From NCBI RefSeq assembly GCF_002763455.1, contig NZ_NIXK01000006.1, forward strand, positions 186,001 through 250,000: a DNA stretch of 64,000 nt. The letters are read 5' to 3'. How positions within the stretch are numbered: position 1 is the stretch's first letter; every line of letters starts with the position of its first letter. The notes under the pieces were generated by a model, which made no database searches, was not told the DNA's origin, and was given only the letters and a program-made list of their open reading frames with translations. Shown piece by piece: positions 1-9,262 of this stretch. The translations under genes were made by a program, and so were the position numbers. Source of the stretch: Lentibacillus sediminis (GTDB taxonomy: Bacteria; Bacillota; Bacilli; Bacillales; Amphibacillaceae).

Positions 1-547
1 TTGCGAGCGGTGCAGTAATCACCAGTAATAGTAAAATAGAAATGATCACAAGTATTTCTGTAACCAACTGGAAACCCGCCATGATAATGCCCTGAAATAC
101 TTTAGGCACCTCTTTATTTATATTCCTTAATAACTCAGATGAATTTCTTTGCAGATGAAAAGTATATGGCTTTATCATATACTCTTTGAGCATTTTACGA
201 GATAATTTAACCTGCTGATTTAAAATCACTCTATTCTGAGCATAGAGGAATAAGAGCAAATATAGATTTTTCATAACAAAAAAGGCTAATAACAATACTA
301 CTGCGAATATGATAAAACTTGCTGTTGACTGGAAATTGAACATGGTGTACAAATAATTGAGCACAGATTGCTCCTGAATGATTTCCGGGTTAGTTACAAT
401 ACCAACCAAAGGAACAATCAGTCCGATCCCCAATGTTTCCAAAACGGCAGCTATCGTCATCATAAAAAATAAAATCAGCAGCTTTTTCTTTTCTTTTTTA
501 TTAAATAGTAAAAACAGTTTTTTAAATTTATCCCGCAATGCACTCAC
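1..547 (-). CDS. ABC-type exporter/flippase, N-terminal membrane part (cut by window edge)
   Basis: The reading frame enters from the left edge, so only about 180 N-terminal residues are visible. They contain hydrophobic helices at about 24-45, 78-100 and 155-178 and look like the transmembrane half of a fused permease-ATPase such as the PglK-type flippases of surface-glycan loci. The ATPase half would lie outside the window, so this is inferred from membrane pattern and context. The start is a GTG at 547 or, better spaced from the AAGAAGG ribosome site, a TTG at 538. It is the last visible gene of the EPS locus and may export the glycan or its lipid-linked unit. No separate Wzx/EpsK-type flippase is visible in the cluster. 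Confidence 0.6.
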   Translation of the reverse strand, partial: MSALRDKFKKLFLLFNKKEKKKLLILFFMMTIAAVLETLGIGLIVPLVGIVTNPEIIQEQSVLNYLYTMFNFQSTASFIIFAVVLLLAFFVMKNLYLLLFLYAQNRVILNQQVKLSRKMLKEYMIKPYTFHLQRNSSELLRNINKEVPKVFQGIIMAGFQLVTEILVIISILLLLVITAPLA

Positions 548-575
548 ACCTTCTTCTTATGTTTTCACTTAAAGC

Positions 576-1787
576 CTAAATTGCCTTATCTGTTATTCTG
601 TCTCGGGTAAAATAATCATTTGTCAAAGTGGTCTGGCAACTGGTTTGCTGCTTTAGGTTATCCGTAAATTTTTCTCTTAAGTCTTTATCTTCCACCAGCC
701 TCTTTACACCAGTATAAATGGCTTCTTCATCAGCACATACGATCAATCCGGTCTCTTCATTTCTTATTTGCTCTCTGGCACCGGTAAAATCACTAGTAAC
801 AATTGGCTTAGATAGCAACCTCGCTTCAGCTAACGTGATACAATATCCCTCATGCAGGGATGGCTGCACATATATATCACATTGAGAAATATAGGCATAC
901 GGATTGGGATCTGACCCTAGTAATATGAAATCATCCTGAATTTTAAATTCTTTAATAAGCGTTTCGTACTGTTTTCTTGCTTCTCCTTCTCCAAGGCAAT
1001 ACCATTTCACGTTACAGCCTTCCTCTATTAGCTTTGCCAAAACTTTTATAGCAAGGTCCTGGCCTTTTTCTTTCGCTAGCCTGCCCACAGTAAGAATTCG
1101 CACTCCTTCAATAGAATCTTGAAATCCTTTACCAATATATGCATAGTGACGAATATCCTTTGTGGAAACTTGATTTGGAAACACTTCAATCTGTTCTTTT
1201 ACACCAGGCATAGTCTCCTCCAGCTTTATTTTTCCTTCCTGTGAGACGACGAAGATTTTATCAAAGTTTTTATAAATCCGATTTGCGAACCTTTGATCAA
1301 ATCCTACTTTGGTAACATCAAAATGAATCCACTGAACTTTCTTTTTCGCTTTGATTTTGTTCACAACAAAATAGCTTATGAAATCCATTGGACCTGCATA
1401 AGCTACGGCAATATCAAATTCTCTATTTAATTTTGGGTGTTTTTTTAATAACGACTTAAAGTAAGTTCCCTTGTCTTTTGTTAACTTTAAAATGATGTTT
1501 AAGAATAATAACTTTGTTGCCTTTATGAGCTTTATATCGCTGTATAACTGAAGAATCATTTGTTTTGGCGGGGTTTTCAGCTGCTTTGCTAATTCCTTAA
1601 GTCCTTCAAAATGAATAATCTCTACATCTTCCGGAATGGCATTTAAAAATCCACCTCTATTTTCGAGTAATAATAAACTTATATCGTATTTTTCCCTTGG
1701 AAGAGTGGAGATTAGATTCAGCAGCGACTTTTCCGTTCCACCAACATTCATACTGATAACCATGAAAACTATTTTTTCTTTCTTCAT
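576..1787 (-). CDS. Glycosyltransferase, GT4-like (GT-B fold)
   Basis: 403 residues with a GT-B glycosyltransferase layout. The N-terminal domain opens with the nucleotide-sugar fold segment containing NVGGTEKSL at about 15-23. The C-terminal domain has the conserved VGRLAKEKGQD loop, the LLGSDPNPYAY segment and the EGYCITLAEA motif, the usual E-x7-E donor-site signature of GT4 enzymes. It should transfer a sugar from a nucleotide donor to the growing EPS repeat unit at the inner membrane face. Donor and acceptor cannot be told. It is a paralogue of the genes at 5602 and 11482, sharing the same G-G/A-x-E-K/R-S-L opening. The start is ATG after a GGAAGGA ribosome site. Confidence 0.85.
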   Translation of the reverse strand: MKKEKIVFMVISMNVGGTEKSLLNLISTLPREKYDISLLLLENRGGFLNAIPEDVEIIHFEGLKELAKQLKTPPKQMILQLYSDIKLIKATKLLFLNIILKLTKDKGTYFKSLLKKHPKLNREFDIAVAYAGPMDFISYFVVNKIKAKKKVQWIHFDVTKVGFDQRFANRIYKNFDKIFVVSQEGKIKLEETMPGVKEQIEVFPNQVSTKDIRHYAYIGKGFQDSIEGVRILTVGRLAKEKGQDLAIKVLAKLIEEGCNVKWYCLGEGEARKQYETLIKEFKIQDDFILLGSDPNPYAYISQCDIYVQPSLHEGYCITLAEARLLSKPIVTSDFTGAREQIRNEETGLIVCADEEAIYTGVKRLVEDKDLREKFTDNLKQQTSCQTTLTNDYFTRDRITDKAI

Positions 1788-1940
1788 TCCGTGTCCTTCC
1801 CTTTCCTATCAGCCCTAATCCCAACCGTTTCGAACAACACTGCCACCACTACCATGATCAGTATTAATATCATTTTTTTGGTCAAGAAACAATTGAAATT
1901 CTTTCAATATTTACCACTCCAATGGGGTAAACTCAAAATT

Positions 1941-4292
1941 TCAACTGATTCTTCCTATCAATGACATAATCATTTCTCCGTATTTCTCTCCCATTAAAAG
2001 ATACAGGTTTTTAATTTTTTCCTTTGTGCCCTCAAGAAGGATATTAACTTTTCGTTTTATAGATTGTATAAAATAACTGTCGTGCAATAAACTTTGCAAA
2101 CTTAAACGAGTGAACCTTTTCCAGGTATTTTCATAGGTTCTGCAATGAATAGTTTCCAAAACCGGTAAATCAGCTGAGAAGCTTTCAGGAATTCCTGCAA
2201 AATCAAAGTTTTTTTCAAATGAAGAAGGCTTTTCAGATTCTTTATATTTATAAAGAAACTCAAAATCAATAAATTTAATACCTTCTTTTTTATCATAAAT
2301 TATATTGCCAGGATGAAAATCAATTAATGCATATCCATTTTCATAAAAAACCTTTAATGTATCGATTACTTCCCTCATAATTTCAAGTGGGAGTAATTTA
2401 TTTTTAAGTTTATCGAAATTCAATGAATCCTCATAATAGGGAATAATGAAATAGTTAACCCCATAATCCAGCAGATCAGGGACAGCATCTGTTTTTGCAG
2501 AGAATTTCTGTATTGCAAATATTTCTCTTTGGCAGAAGTCGAGAAAATTTCGCTTATACGTTTTTTTAACTGCTAATTGCCCGTTAAATTTTATAAGTTC
2601 AACCTTCGCACGACGTCCATTTCCTGTTAAATCCCTGATAACTTCAAAGTTTGAATTTGAAAGATACTCTTCTGATAATCTAGCTGTTTTTTTATCAATT
2701 CTATCCTTCAATTCAGGTGCAAGTATCGTTATATATTCAGCAGCTTCATTACAGTTATCACTCGAATGAATCATGTTACATTGTTCTGATAAAGGCAAGG
2801 AACTGTTTACTTTGTCCCGAATCACTCTCTTCCTTAATACTCGAGCGTTATCAATATTCGGACACCACATCAGCTGTTCTCTTGAAGGGTCAACAGGAAC
2901 AAAATCATGAGCAATTATGATAAGTTCCGGTTTTCCCCCAGTAGTTTTATACGGACCCTCTCTCCAATTTCCTCCTCGTATACGACTGCTTGCATAGTCC
3001 TTCTCCTTTTCTGTCAATCTTTTGGTAAATAAGATATCAAAACCTTCTTCTTGAATGAAGTCAATAATCATTTTTTCTTTCTTAAGCTTTGAGGCTTTTC
3101 CCCTTATAATAAAAACAGTTAATCCAACTTGATTCATGTTTTCCATCGTAGAAAAGTGTACATCCATCCATTTGTTCTTTTGTTTTAATCTGGCTATCGT
3201 GTCTAAAGGAGGTGCCCAACCCTTAGCTTTTAAATAATCATTTAACCCTTCTAATGTAAGCTTTATATTACACTTATTATCCAGGGCAATTTCCCTTATA
3301 ATTGATTTATAATTATGTTCAGGATTCATAGAAAGGTTAATATTTTTATAAACTGATTTAATACCGGATTTTTCCCCTTTATGATATACAGCATGGTAGA
3401 TTAGACTTAAAAAGTAGCTCTCCCCAAAAGCAGCACGATAAATACCATTGTATAAAGTTGCTTCATCCAGTATTTCTTTTGCCAAAAATGGGGGATAGTA
3501 AGAAACTCCCTTATAATCAAATCCTGGGAGACCTGTGGTACTGTAAATGTCTGTTGGGATTAAACCAGGCTCTTGATTCAATAAATCAGCTACTCTTTCA
3601 GCATCCTGGTCATCAATTAAAAGGTCGATATCTTCCCCTGGCTTAATGTAAGGCAATTCCTCAAACCATCTAAGAATCGCATAATTTACCTCATTATCAT
3701 TTAATGATTTAAAAAAACCTTCTACACCAATTATTGGTGAGATATATTTTCTTGTAAGCTGCGGTCTTGAAACTGCAATTTTAAACACCATATATTTTGT
3801 ATTATGACGAGGAACGTTAATTGATCCATAATAATAAATTCTAGATAATAATACGTGTTTAAACAATGGTTTGATTACTTTCAACAACTGTTTTAAGAAT
3901 AATCTCCTTTCAATCAAAACGAAGTTAGAATGAAAAAAATTCCTATGGTCAGCAATCAGCTTATAGGAATTTCCTGATAAAACAAGTATATCTGCATTGT
4001 TTTTGTGGTAATTTGGGTAGTCTTCTTTATTAAGGATTCTTTGTAATAACTCCTGTTCACTTATATCCTTTTTTAAATCTTTGGTGGTTTTTTTATTAGC
4101 AAATCCCAAATATCTTGCGGAACTAGAGACTATATTGACGAAATTGGTATTTTGCATGTCAAATTCTATGACTTTTTTTCCATCGGATAATAAATCTGAA
4201 ATGGTAACATTTTTGTTTATACCGAAAATGGCCGTTACCATCATAATTAGCGTCCTCATTAATCGATAGAAACCCCTTTTTAATGTGGTCAT
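1941..4292 (-). CDS. Three-domain protein: nucleotidyltransferase-like + NDP-kinase-like + protein-kinase-like
   Basis: 783 residues; no single known family recognised. Residues 1-180 are unassigned. About 185-330 resembles a nucleotidyltransferase fold, with an acidic GEDIDLLID motif at 219-227. About 390-525 resembles nucleoside-diphosphate kinase: it opens like that fold and ends with NMIHSSD at 506-512, matching the NxxHGSD signature whose histidine (here H509) is the phospho-acceptor. About 545-700 resembles a lipopolysaccharide or aminoglycoside-type kinase: AVKK lysine near 576, a catalytic-loop-like LIDFHPGNII at 656-665 and a metal-binding FIDFEF at 674-679. Start is ATG after a GGAGG site. 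It sits among glycosyltransferases, so glycan phosphorylation or nucleotide-sugar supply is conceivable but unproven. The domain calls are by eye. Confidence 0.6.
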   Translation of the reverse strand: MTTLKRGFYRLMRTLIMMVTAIFGINKNVTISDLLSDGKKVIEFDMQNTNFVNIVSSSARYLGFANKKTTKDLKKDISEQELLQRILNKEDYPNYHKNNADILVLSGNSYKLIADHRNFFHSNFVLIERRLFLKQLLKVIKPLFKHVLLSRIYYYGSINVPRHNTKYMVFKIAVSRPQLTRKYISPIIGVEGFFKSLNDNEVNYAILRWFEELPYIKPGEDIDLLIDDQDAERVADLLNQEPGLIPTDIYSTTGLPGFDYKGVSYYPPFLAKEILDEATLYNGIYRAAFGESYFLSLIYHAVYHKGEKSGIKSVYKNINLSMNPEHNYKSIIREIALDNKCNIKLTLEGLNDYLKAKGWAPPLDTIARLKQKNKWMDVHFSTMENMNQVGLTVFIIRGKASKLKKEKMIIDFIQEEGFDILFTKRLTEKEKDYASSRIRGGNWREGPYKTTGGKPELIIIAHDFVPVDPSREQLMWCPNIDNARVLRKRVIRDKVNSSLPLSEQCNMIHSSDNCNEAAEYITILAPELKDRIDKKTARLSEEYLSNSNFEVIRDLTGNGRRAKVELIKFNGQLAVKKTYKRNFLDFCQREIFAIQKFSAKTDAVPDLLDYGVNYFIIPYYEDSLNFDKLKNKLLPLEIMREVIDTLKVFYENGYALIDFHPGNIIYDKKEGIKFIDFEFLYKYKESEKPSSFEKNFDFAGIPESFSADLPVLETIHCRTYENTWKRFTRLSLQSLLHDSYFIQSIKRKVNILLEGTKEKIKNLYLLMGEKYGEMIMSLIGRIS

Positions 4293-4393
4293 TTTTTACC
4301 TCCATTTAAGATAAGAGTTTTTATTTTCATCATGGTTTTCTCCCCTAATTCCAGCTGTTTTCGCATAGATTGTTGCTATCTGACCTACAGTAC

Positions 4394-4436
4394 GAATACA
4401 CTTCACTTTCCTGAGGAGGCTGGTGAGCCTCCCAGC
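4394..4436 (-). repeat. Degenerate fragment of the GGAAATAC-ended intergenic repeat, with hairpin
   Basis: Read on the minus strand, this stretch matches the right half of the repeats at 55415-55595 and 62591-62711: GGAGGCTCACCAGC, then GAAAG and GAAGTGTATT in the same order and spacing. It forms a 7-bp hairpin (4415-4421 with 4426-4432). No left half is recognisable, so it appears to be a decayed or partial copy. Confidence 0.6.
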
Positions 4437-4455
4437 GTTAACCTATCAGGTTAAC
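4437..4455. repeat. Perfect 8-bp inverted repeat (hairpin)
   Basis: GTTAACCT and AGGTTAAC are separated by 3 bases, directly beside the repeat fragment at 4394-4436, in the 268-bp gap before the three-domain gene. No T-run follows on either strand, so it is not a clear terminator. Nothing else is evident in this gap. Confidence 0.5.
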
Positions 4456-4560
4456 TAGGATTATACGTGTAGTTGGTCTACTCTGAGGTAATATCTTCAG
4501 TAAATCATTTTTGAAAACAATCCATACTATAAATTTCCGTATAAACCGGCTAGTCCTTGT

Positions 4561-5595
4561 TCACGTTCTTTCTCCCAGTGTTTGAAGAATAAATTCCTTC
4601 GTACGTTCATTTATCGCCAATATAGGTTCTTTAGGCTTAAACAGAAATTGGTACCTTATATAGCGGTAAATGTCCCTGGTTGCTTTATACGCTCCATGTA
4701 CGTATTTAAGATCAATGAAAAGAGCCTGTATTTTTTCATCCAGAGTTAAAGCCCGATATTTCATCAAATTGCTGATAGCTTCCTCTGCATTGGATCCGTT
4801 CGTTGAATTGAGAGCTGATTTTAAAAGCACATCGTAGTGATAGCAGAAAAAGTTTTGTTTTTCCTGTTCATGCAACTGTGAAATTTCCTTAGCAAATTTC
4901 GTAAAGTAAAGCTTTTTGGCTGTTGCAATCCCAGGATAATCCGGTGTATTATCCGTTTCGTTTTCCGCTTTCACAATCAAGGCTTCGTCCAAGTGAATAA
5001 TGTTAAAACTTCTCGAAAGCCTGCCCAGAAACTCCAGATCCTGATGTCTGGTAAACTCCTCATCAAACCCGGTTAATGTATCCGCTGCTTTTTTTGTAAA
5101 AAATAAATTACTCCCTGTACCAATGACCATCTCATTTAATAAAATATCCTTTTGAACCAATGGTTTTTCCGCTTTGATTACTTTTTTTATTTTATTGTTT
5201 TTTATCATCACCACCCCGCAATAAACAGCGTCGTATTGGTGATTGCTTTTAAGTGCACTGATACTTTTTTCAATCCTATCTGGCAAATAAAAATCATCAT
5301 CATCCAAAAAGCAGATGTAGCTCCCCCCGGAGGCGGCGATCCCTGTATTTCGTGCTGCCGCTCCGTTTCTATTGCTCAAGTGCTTAATATATTTTATGCC
5401 TGATAATGGATAGCCGCGGATTACGCTTTCTGTCTCTTTACGTTCCGCAGAAAAAGGATCATTATCGTCCACCACGATAATTTCAATTGATTGATATGTT
5501 TGATTTCGTAAACTGTCAATGGCACGCGTTAGTTTGTTTGCTCCTTTGTACGTGGGAATGATTACACTTATTAAATCATCACTCAGTTTGGACAC
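4561..5595 (-). CDS. Glycosyltransferase family 2
   Basis: 344 residues. The N-terminal GT-A domain begins with the typical VSVIIPTYKG-like strand (residues 9-18), followed by IIVVDDNDP, RNGAAARNTGI and the metal-binding LDDDDFY motif near 96-102, all hallmarks of inverting GT2 enzymes. The rest is a C-terminal helical region of unknown specificity. It should use a nucleotide-sugar to extend the polysaccharide unit in the cytoplasm. The start appears to be GTG at 5595, but the AAGGGG site is very close to it, so translation may be weak. It lies 6 bp downstream of the GT4 gene at 5602 and is probably co-transcribed with it. Confidence 0.85.
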   Translation of the reverse strand: MSKLSDDLISVIIPTYKGANKLTRAIDSLRNQTYQSIEIIVVDDNDPFSAERKETESVIRGYPLSGIKYIKHLSNRNGAAARNTGIAASGGSYICFLDDDDFYLPDRIEKSISALKSNHQYDAVYCGVVMIKNNKIKKVIKAEKPLVQKDILLNEMVIGTGSNLFFTKKAADTLTGFDEEFTRHQDLEFLGRLSRSFNIIHLDEALIVKAENETDNTPDYPGIATAKKLYFTKFAKEISQLHEQEKQNFFCYHYDVLLKSALNSTNGSNAEEAISNLMKYRALTLDEKIQALFIDLKYVHGAYKATRDIYRYIRYQFLFKPKEPILAINERTKEFILQTLGERT

Positions 5596-5601
5596 CCCTT
5601 G

Positions 5602-6795
5602 TCACTCAATTAATTGATAGAATCTCTCTATTTCCTCCACATTCCCTTTTTTCTCATTGGTCAGGTATGCAATGATGCTGCTATTTAACTCTTTATCATT
5701 TATGATGCGTTTGATCCCCTCTGCAATGGCTTTTGCATCCCTTTGGACAACCAGACCATTTTTCCCATCTGTCATTTGATTATAAACAGCGTCAAATTCC
5801 GACGTTACAACCGGAACATTCAGCATTCGCGCTTCAGCAATAGCAAGACCAAATCCTTCGTATCTTGATGTTTGCACGTAAACATCAGCTTTTTTTATAA
5901 AAGGGTAGGGATTCGCCTCAACACCAAGCAAGATGAAATGTTCCGCAAGATCCATTTCACGAATGGACTTTTCTATCTCCGCCTTTAATGGTCCTTTCCC
6001 GAGAACATACCATTTAAAATGTACACCTTCATCCCTCAGCCGTTTACATGCTTCCAATGCGGTATCATAACCCTTTTGGTGTGCAAGTCTGCCGATGGTG
6101 AGGATTCTAATCCCATCAAAAAAATCCTCATACCCTTTCCCGGTTTCAGCCATTTCAGAAATGAGTTGAGGATTATTTATATCATATTGTATGTCCATCT
6201 TATCTTTGTAAACTGGAAATGTTTCCAGGAAAACATTTTTGGCAGAATGGGAAACGGCAATTATTTTATCATATTGATCGTAAAAGAGTTTTTGAAACTT
6301 CTTCTCTTCCACGTCCAGCCGATAGCTGACATTGATCCAAGCTATTTTCTTATTTGCTTTTATTTTTTCGCCAACATAAAATGTCGGAACGCCCTGTGCA
6401 TAACTGATGGCAACATCGTATTCAACCGGGTTTTTTTCTATCACGTTCGAAACACTTTCCCAGTATACCCTCGCTTTCTTGGAGTTGTTGCAGTAACCTT
6501 TTCGTATACGAAGTGAATACTTCACCCTGGACGTGAGCATGTGAAGCTGTGAGTTGGAAACAGCATGGAGGAGTGCTGATTTTACATTCAGTTTTGTAAA
6601 GTTTGTATAATTGAATGGTTTCAACAGATTAACTTCTTTTGGTACCAATTCTTCCAGTGTATGGCCGTATGCAAACAGCTGTAAGTCCACATCATACCGG
6701 TTAAAATCCAGTAAATTCAGTAATGAAACAAGACTCTTTTCTGCACCGGCAACATCAAGTGAATCAATTACAAATAACAGCTTTTTCTTTTTCAT
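5602..6795 (-). CDS. Glycosyltransferase, GT4-like (GT-B fold)
   Basis: 397 residues from the ATG at 6795, which follows GGAGGAGG at a 10-base distance; a longer frame to 6816 would include the ribosome site itself. GT-B signatures are visible: DVAGAEKSL near the N terminus, then TIGRLAHQKGYD, LLGVEANPYPFI and EGFGLAIAEA in the C-terminal donor domain. It is a paralogue of the genes at 576 and 11482. It probably adds a sugar to the EPS repeat unit; donor and linkage are unknown. Coding spacing to the neighbours is short (6 and 21 bp), indicating an operon. Confidence 0.85.
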   Translation of the reverse strand: MKKKKLLFVIDSLDVAGAEKSLVSLLNLLDFNRYDVDLQLFAYGHTLEELVPKEVNLLKPFNYTNFTKLNVKSALLHAVSNSQLHMLTSRVKYSLRIRKGYCNNSKKARVYWESVSNVIEKNPVEYDVAISYAQGVPTFYVGEKIKANKKIAWINVSYRLDVEEKKFQKLFYDQYDKIIAVSHSAKNVFLETFPVYKDKMDIQYDINNPQLISEMAETGKGYEDFFDGIRILTIGRLAHQKGYDTALEACKRLRDEGVHFKWYVLGKGPLKAEIEKSIREMDLAEHFILLGVEANPYPFIKKADVYVQTSRYEGFGLAIAEARMLNVPVVTSEFDAVYNQMTDGKNGLVVQRDAKAIAEGIKRIINDKELNSSIIAYLTNEKKGNVEEIERFYQLIE

Positions 6796-6816
6796 TCTAT
6801 TCTCACCTCCTCCCAT

Positions 6817-7815
6817 TTATATTTTTGAATGGTGTTCCCTGCCTTGAAATACGCTCCAATTTTTGATCCATTCAACCAGTGCAGGATTGACTCGAAACAC
6901 CAGAAACATTGCTTTTTGCTTCAGTCCTATTTCCCGATGCTTCATAAGAGAATATAAGCTGTCGTTAAAGGTTTTTTTTAGTTCCTCCCTTTCTTGACCA
7001 GCCTCTTTTAAATCCTGTCTCGCAAGATAGTAGTACCAAAAGAAAACTTCCATATAATGTTTTAGCGCTTTTTGATGCAATTCAGGCAGGTTTTTATTTC
7101 TGAAAAAAACTTCTCTCTGTTTTAGGGCATACACTCTATCAAATTTTTTAACAGAAAAGGAAGAATTGACAATACTTCCTGCTCTTTGCACATAAAAATA
7201 TAATGTTGCCTGGATATACGTTACTTTTTCGCTTTTATAAAGGAGCTGATGGATAATAAATTCATCTTCATATAATCTTCCCTTATCATACGCCACATCG
7301 TTAAAAATACTTCTTCTGTAAAGTTTATTCACCGCATAAACAAATGTGGATTTTGCATCATAAAGTTTATGTAAGGCTTGAGTATTTGTATAATGACAAA
7401 CAGTGCATTCTGGGTCAACCTGGTTTGCATCATGTGATTCTCCTTCCTCAACAGGAAGTAAATCACATACAACAATATCCGATGCAGCTTCTATTACATG
7501 ATGATATAAAATTTCATACATATTTTCACTTATATAATCGTCACTATCCACGAACCCGACATATTCCCCTTTGGACACGCTTAAACCTGCATTCCTCGCT
7601 GAAGAAAGACCGCCATTCTTATTATGAATGACTTTAATTCTGGCATCCATATCCAGATATTCATTACATATCTGCCCGCTGTTATCTGTTGATCCATCAT
7701 TTACAAGAATCACTTCGAAATCCTTGAATGTTTGATTTAGTATGGAATCAATACATTTTTTCAGGTAGGGTTCCACATTAAAAACAGGTACGACTATACT
7801 TATTTTCGGTTTCAT
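6817..7815 (-). CDS. Glycosyltransferase family 2
   Basis: 332 residues. The first 110 residues form a clear GT2 domain: ISIVVPVFNVEPYL, EVILVNDGSTDNS, NGGLSSARNAGL and the VDSDDYI motif that binds the metal and nucleotide. The C-terminal part has the aromatic-rich helices seen in capsule-type GT2 enzymes. It is closely related to the products at 7842 and 10412, suggesting gene duplication inside the cluster. The start is ATG with an AGGGGA ribosome site. Its sugar specificity cannot be predicted. Confidence 0.87.
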   Translation of the reverse strand: MKPKISIVVPVFNVEPYLKKCIDSILNQTFKDFEVILVNDGSTDNSGQICNEYLDMDARIKVIHNKNGGLSSARNAGLSVSKGEYVGFVDSDDYISENMYEILYHHVIEAASDIVVCDLLPVEEGESHDANQVDPECTVCHYTNTQALHKLYDAKSTFVYAVNKLYRRSIFNDVAYDKGRLYEDEFIIHQLLYKSEKVTYIQATLYFYVQRAGSIVNSSFSVKKFDRVYALKQREVFFRNKNLPELHQKALKHYMEVFFWYYYLARQDLKEAGQEREELKKTFNDSLYSLMKHREIGLKQKAMFLVFRVNPALVEWIKNWSVFQGREHHSKI

Positions 7816-7841
7816 TTAGAGTCCCCTCCCTTCCCTCGTTG

Positions 7842-8834
7842 CTAGGCAGCCTTTGTGCTTTTTATCATCTTGGTCATTTTATTATTTACCACAAACAGCC
7901 TGGGATTTAATGCCAGGATGCTGAGGAGATATTTAGATTTTAGGTTTAATTCCTTTAATCTGATAAGAGACTTATAATTATTTTGTATATATTTCCGTAT
8001 ATACTTCAGGTATTCCTGTTTGATTTGTTTGTCATCGATTTGGTAGTGAATGAAAAACATATGATCAATGGCCCAATAGCCGAAACAGGCCAAATATTCA
8101 TTTGAAAGTTCCGGGTAATTTTGATCCATGAATTTAATAATTTCTTTCCAGGCAGGGAAGGAATCCAGGCGTTTTTCGTTATAGCTTTGGTTTAAAATAC
8201 TACCCTCCCTTTTCACATATACATATCCTACATAGTTGATGAAGGTAACCTTCCTGGCACATGCCATTACTTTATATGTGGTAGCCAGATCCTCGTGAAT
8301 TTTATTTTCCGGATAGGATATTCTTTCAAAGCATTCCTTTTTATATAGTTTGCTGCATGCAGCGAATCGGTAGAGCTGACCTTTAAAGAGCTCTCTCATC
8401 CCCTCGGTATTATCGAGCTCAATTATCGATTCCATTTTAGGCTGCTGGAACGTCTCTTCACCATCTATCTCTCTTCCCACGGCGCAAACAGCAATATCAC
8501 ATTCTGTTAATAAACATTTCTCGATCAACTTTTCAAACATATGTTTATCTATCCGGTCATCACCATCAACAAAAGAGAGGTATTTTCCCCTGGACTGCGA
8601 AATGCCTTTATTTCTTGCAGCTGATAAACCGCCATTGGGCTGATGAATGACTTTAACCCGCTGATCGTGCATTGCATAAAAATCACATATTTCTCCGCTT
8701 TGATCCGTTGCACCATCATTAACTAGAATCACTTCAAAATCTGTAAATGTCTGCGCTAAAATACTGTCTACGCACTTGGGCAGGTACGACTCAATATTAT
8801 AAACCGGCACAATAACACTAATCACTGGTTTCAT
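7842..8834 (-). CDS. Glycosyltransferase family 2
   Basis: 330 residues from the ATG at 8834, chosen because AGGGGG lies 7 bases upstream; a GTG two codons earlier is too near that site. GT2 signatures are ISVIVPVYNIESYL, EVILVNDGATDQSG, NGGLSAARNKGI and VDGDDRI. The overall layout matches its neighbour at 6817. It is expected to be a cytoplasmic or membrane-associated transferase for the EPS repeat unit. It lies 26 bp before the next gene and 11 bp after the cytidylyltransferase gene, consistent with one transcript. Confidence 0.87.
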   Translation of the reverse strand: MKPVISVIVPVYNIESYLPKCVDSILAQTFTDFEVILVNDGATDQSGEICDFYAMHDQRVKVIHQPNGGLSAARNKGISQSRGKYLSFVDGDDRIDKHMFEKLIEKCLLTECDIAVCAVGREIDGEETFQQPKMESIIELDNTEGMRELFKGQLYRFAACSKLYKKECFERISYPENKIHEDLATTYKVMACARKVTFINYVGYVYVKREGSILNQSYNEKRLDSFPAWKEIIKFMDQNYPELSNEYLACFGYWAIDHMFFIHYQIDDKQIKQEYLKYIRKYIQNNYKSLIRLKELNLKSKYLLSILALNPRLFVVNNKMTKMIKSTKAA

Positions 8835-8845
8835 TTTCACACCCC

Positions 8846-9262
8846 CTAAAGCATTGCCTTCTCCTTCACCATCGTCGAAGAAACACCCTTCGTATAAGGA
8901 AAATAAACAATTTCCACCTCAACTGCAGCAAATTTCTTTTCCATTTCATTAAAAAGAGCATTTCCTTTCCAGTCATCTCCGACAAACATGACGTCAAAAG
9001 GTAAATGTTCCCATGCAGCAAATTTATCCCTATTTATTTGTGGGACCACCTGGTCAACATACTTAATGCCTGCAACAATCTCTTGTCGTTCCTCAAATGG
9101 GATCACCGGCTTTCTTTGTTTGTACTCCATCACCAGCTCATCCGTGCTGACACCGACAATCAGGTAGTCACACTGTTCTTTTGCCCTTTTTAAAATATTG
9201 AGGTGCCCGACATGAAATAAATCAAAAACCCCTGTTGTATACCCTACTTTATATCGCTTCAT
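8846..9262 (-). CDS. tagD: Glycerol-3-phosphate cytidylyltransferase (TagD-type)
   Basis: 138 residues, about the length of TagD (roughly 130). It shows the cytidylyltransferase signature HVGH at 17-20 within GVFDLFHVGHL, and near the C terminus the YTKGVSSTMVK segment corresponding to the R-x-x-G-I-S-T-T motif of the family. The reaction is CTP plus glycerol-3-phosphate to CDP-glycerol, the donor used in teichoic acid synthesis. The start codon overlaps the end of the preceding CDP-glycerol transferase gene by 14 bp, tying the two steps together. Here the pair sits inside an EPS cluster rather than a tag operon, suggesting a glycerol-phosphate-containing polymer. Other CDP-polyol substrates cannot be excluded. 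Confidence 0.85.
   Translation of the reverse strand: MKRYKVGYTTGVFDLFHVGHLNILKRAKEQCDYLIVGVSTDELVMEYKQRKPVIPFEERQEIVAGIKYVDQVVPQINRDKFAAWEHLPFDVMFVGDDWKGNALFNEMEKKFAAVEVEIVYFPYTKGVSSTMVKEKAML

Noticed and set aside
1788-1940. Possible promoter or small gene in the gap after the first GT4 gene
   Set aside because: No convincing boxes, hairpins or open frame were found.
6019-6516. 165-codon plus-strand open frame inside a GT4 gene
   Set aside because: Antisense shadow of a well-supported glycosyltransferase with no ribosome site.
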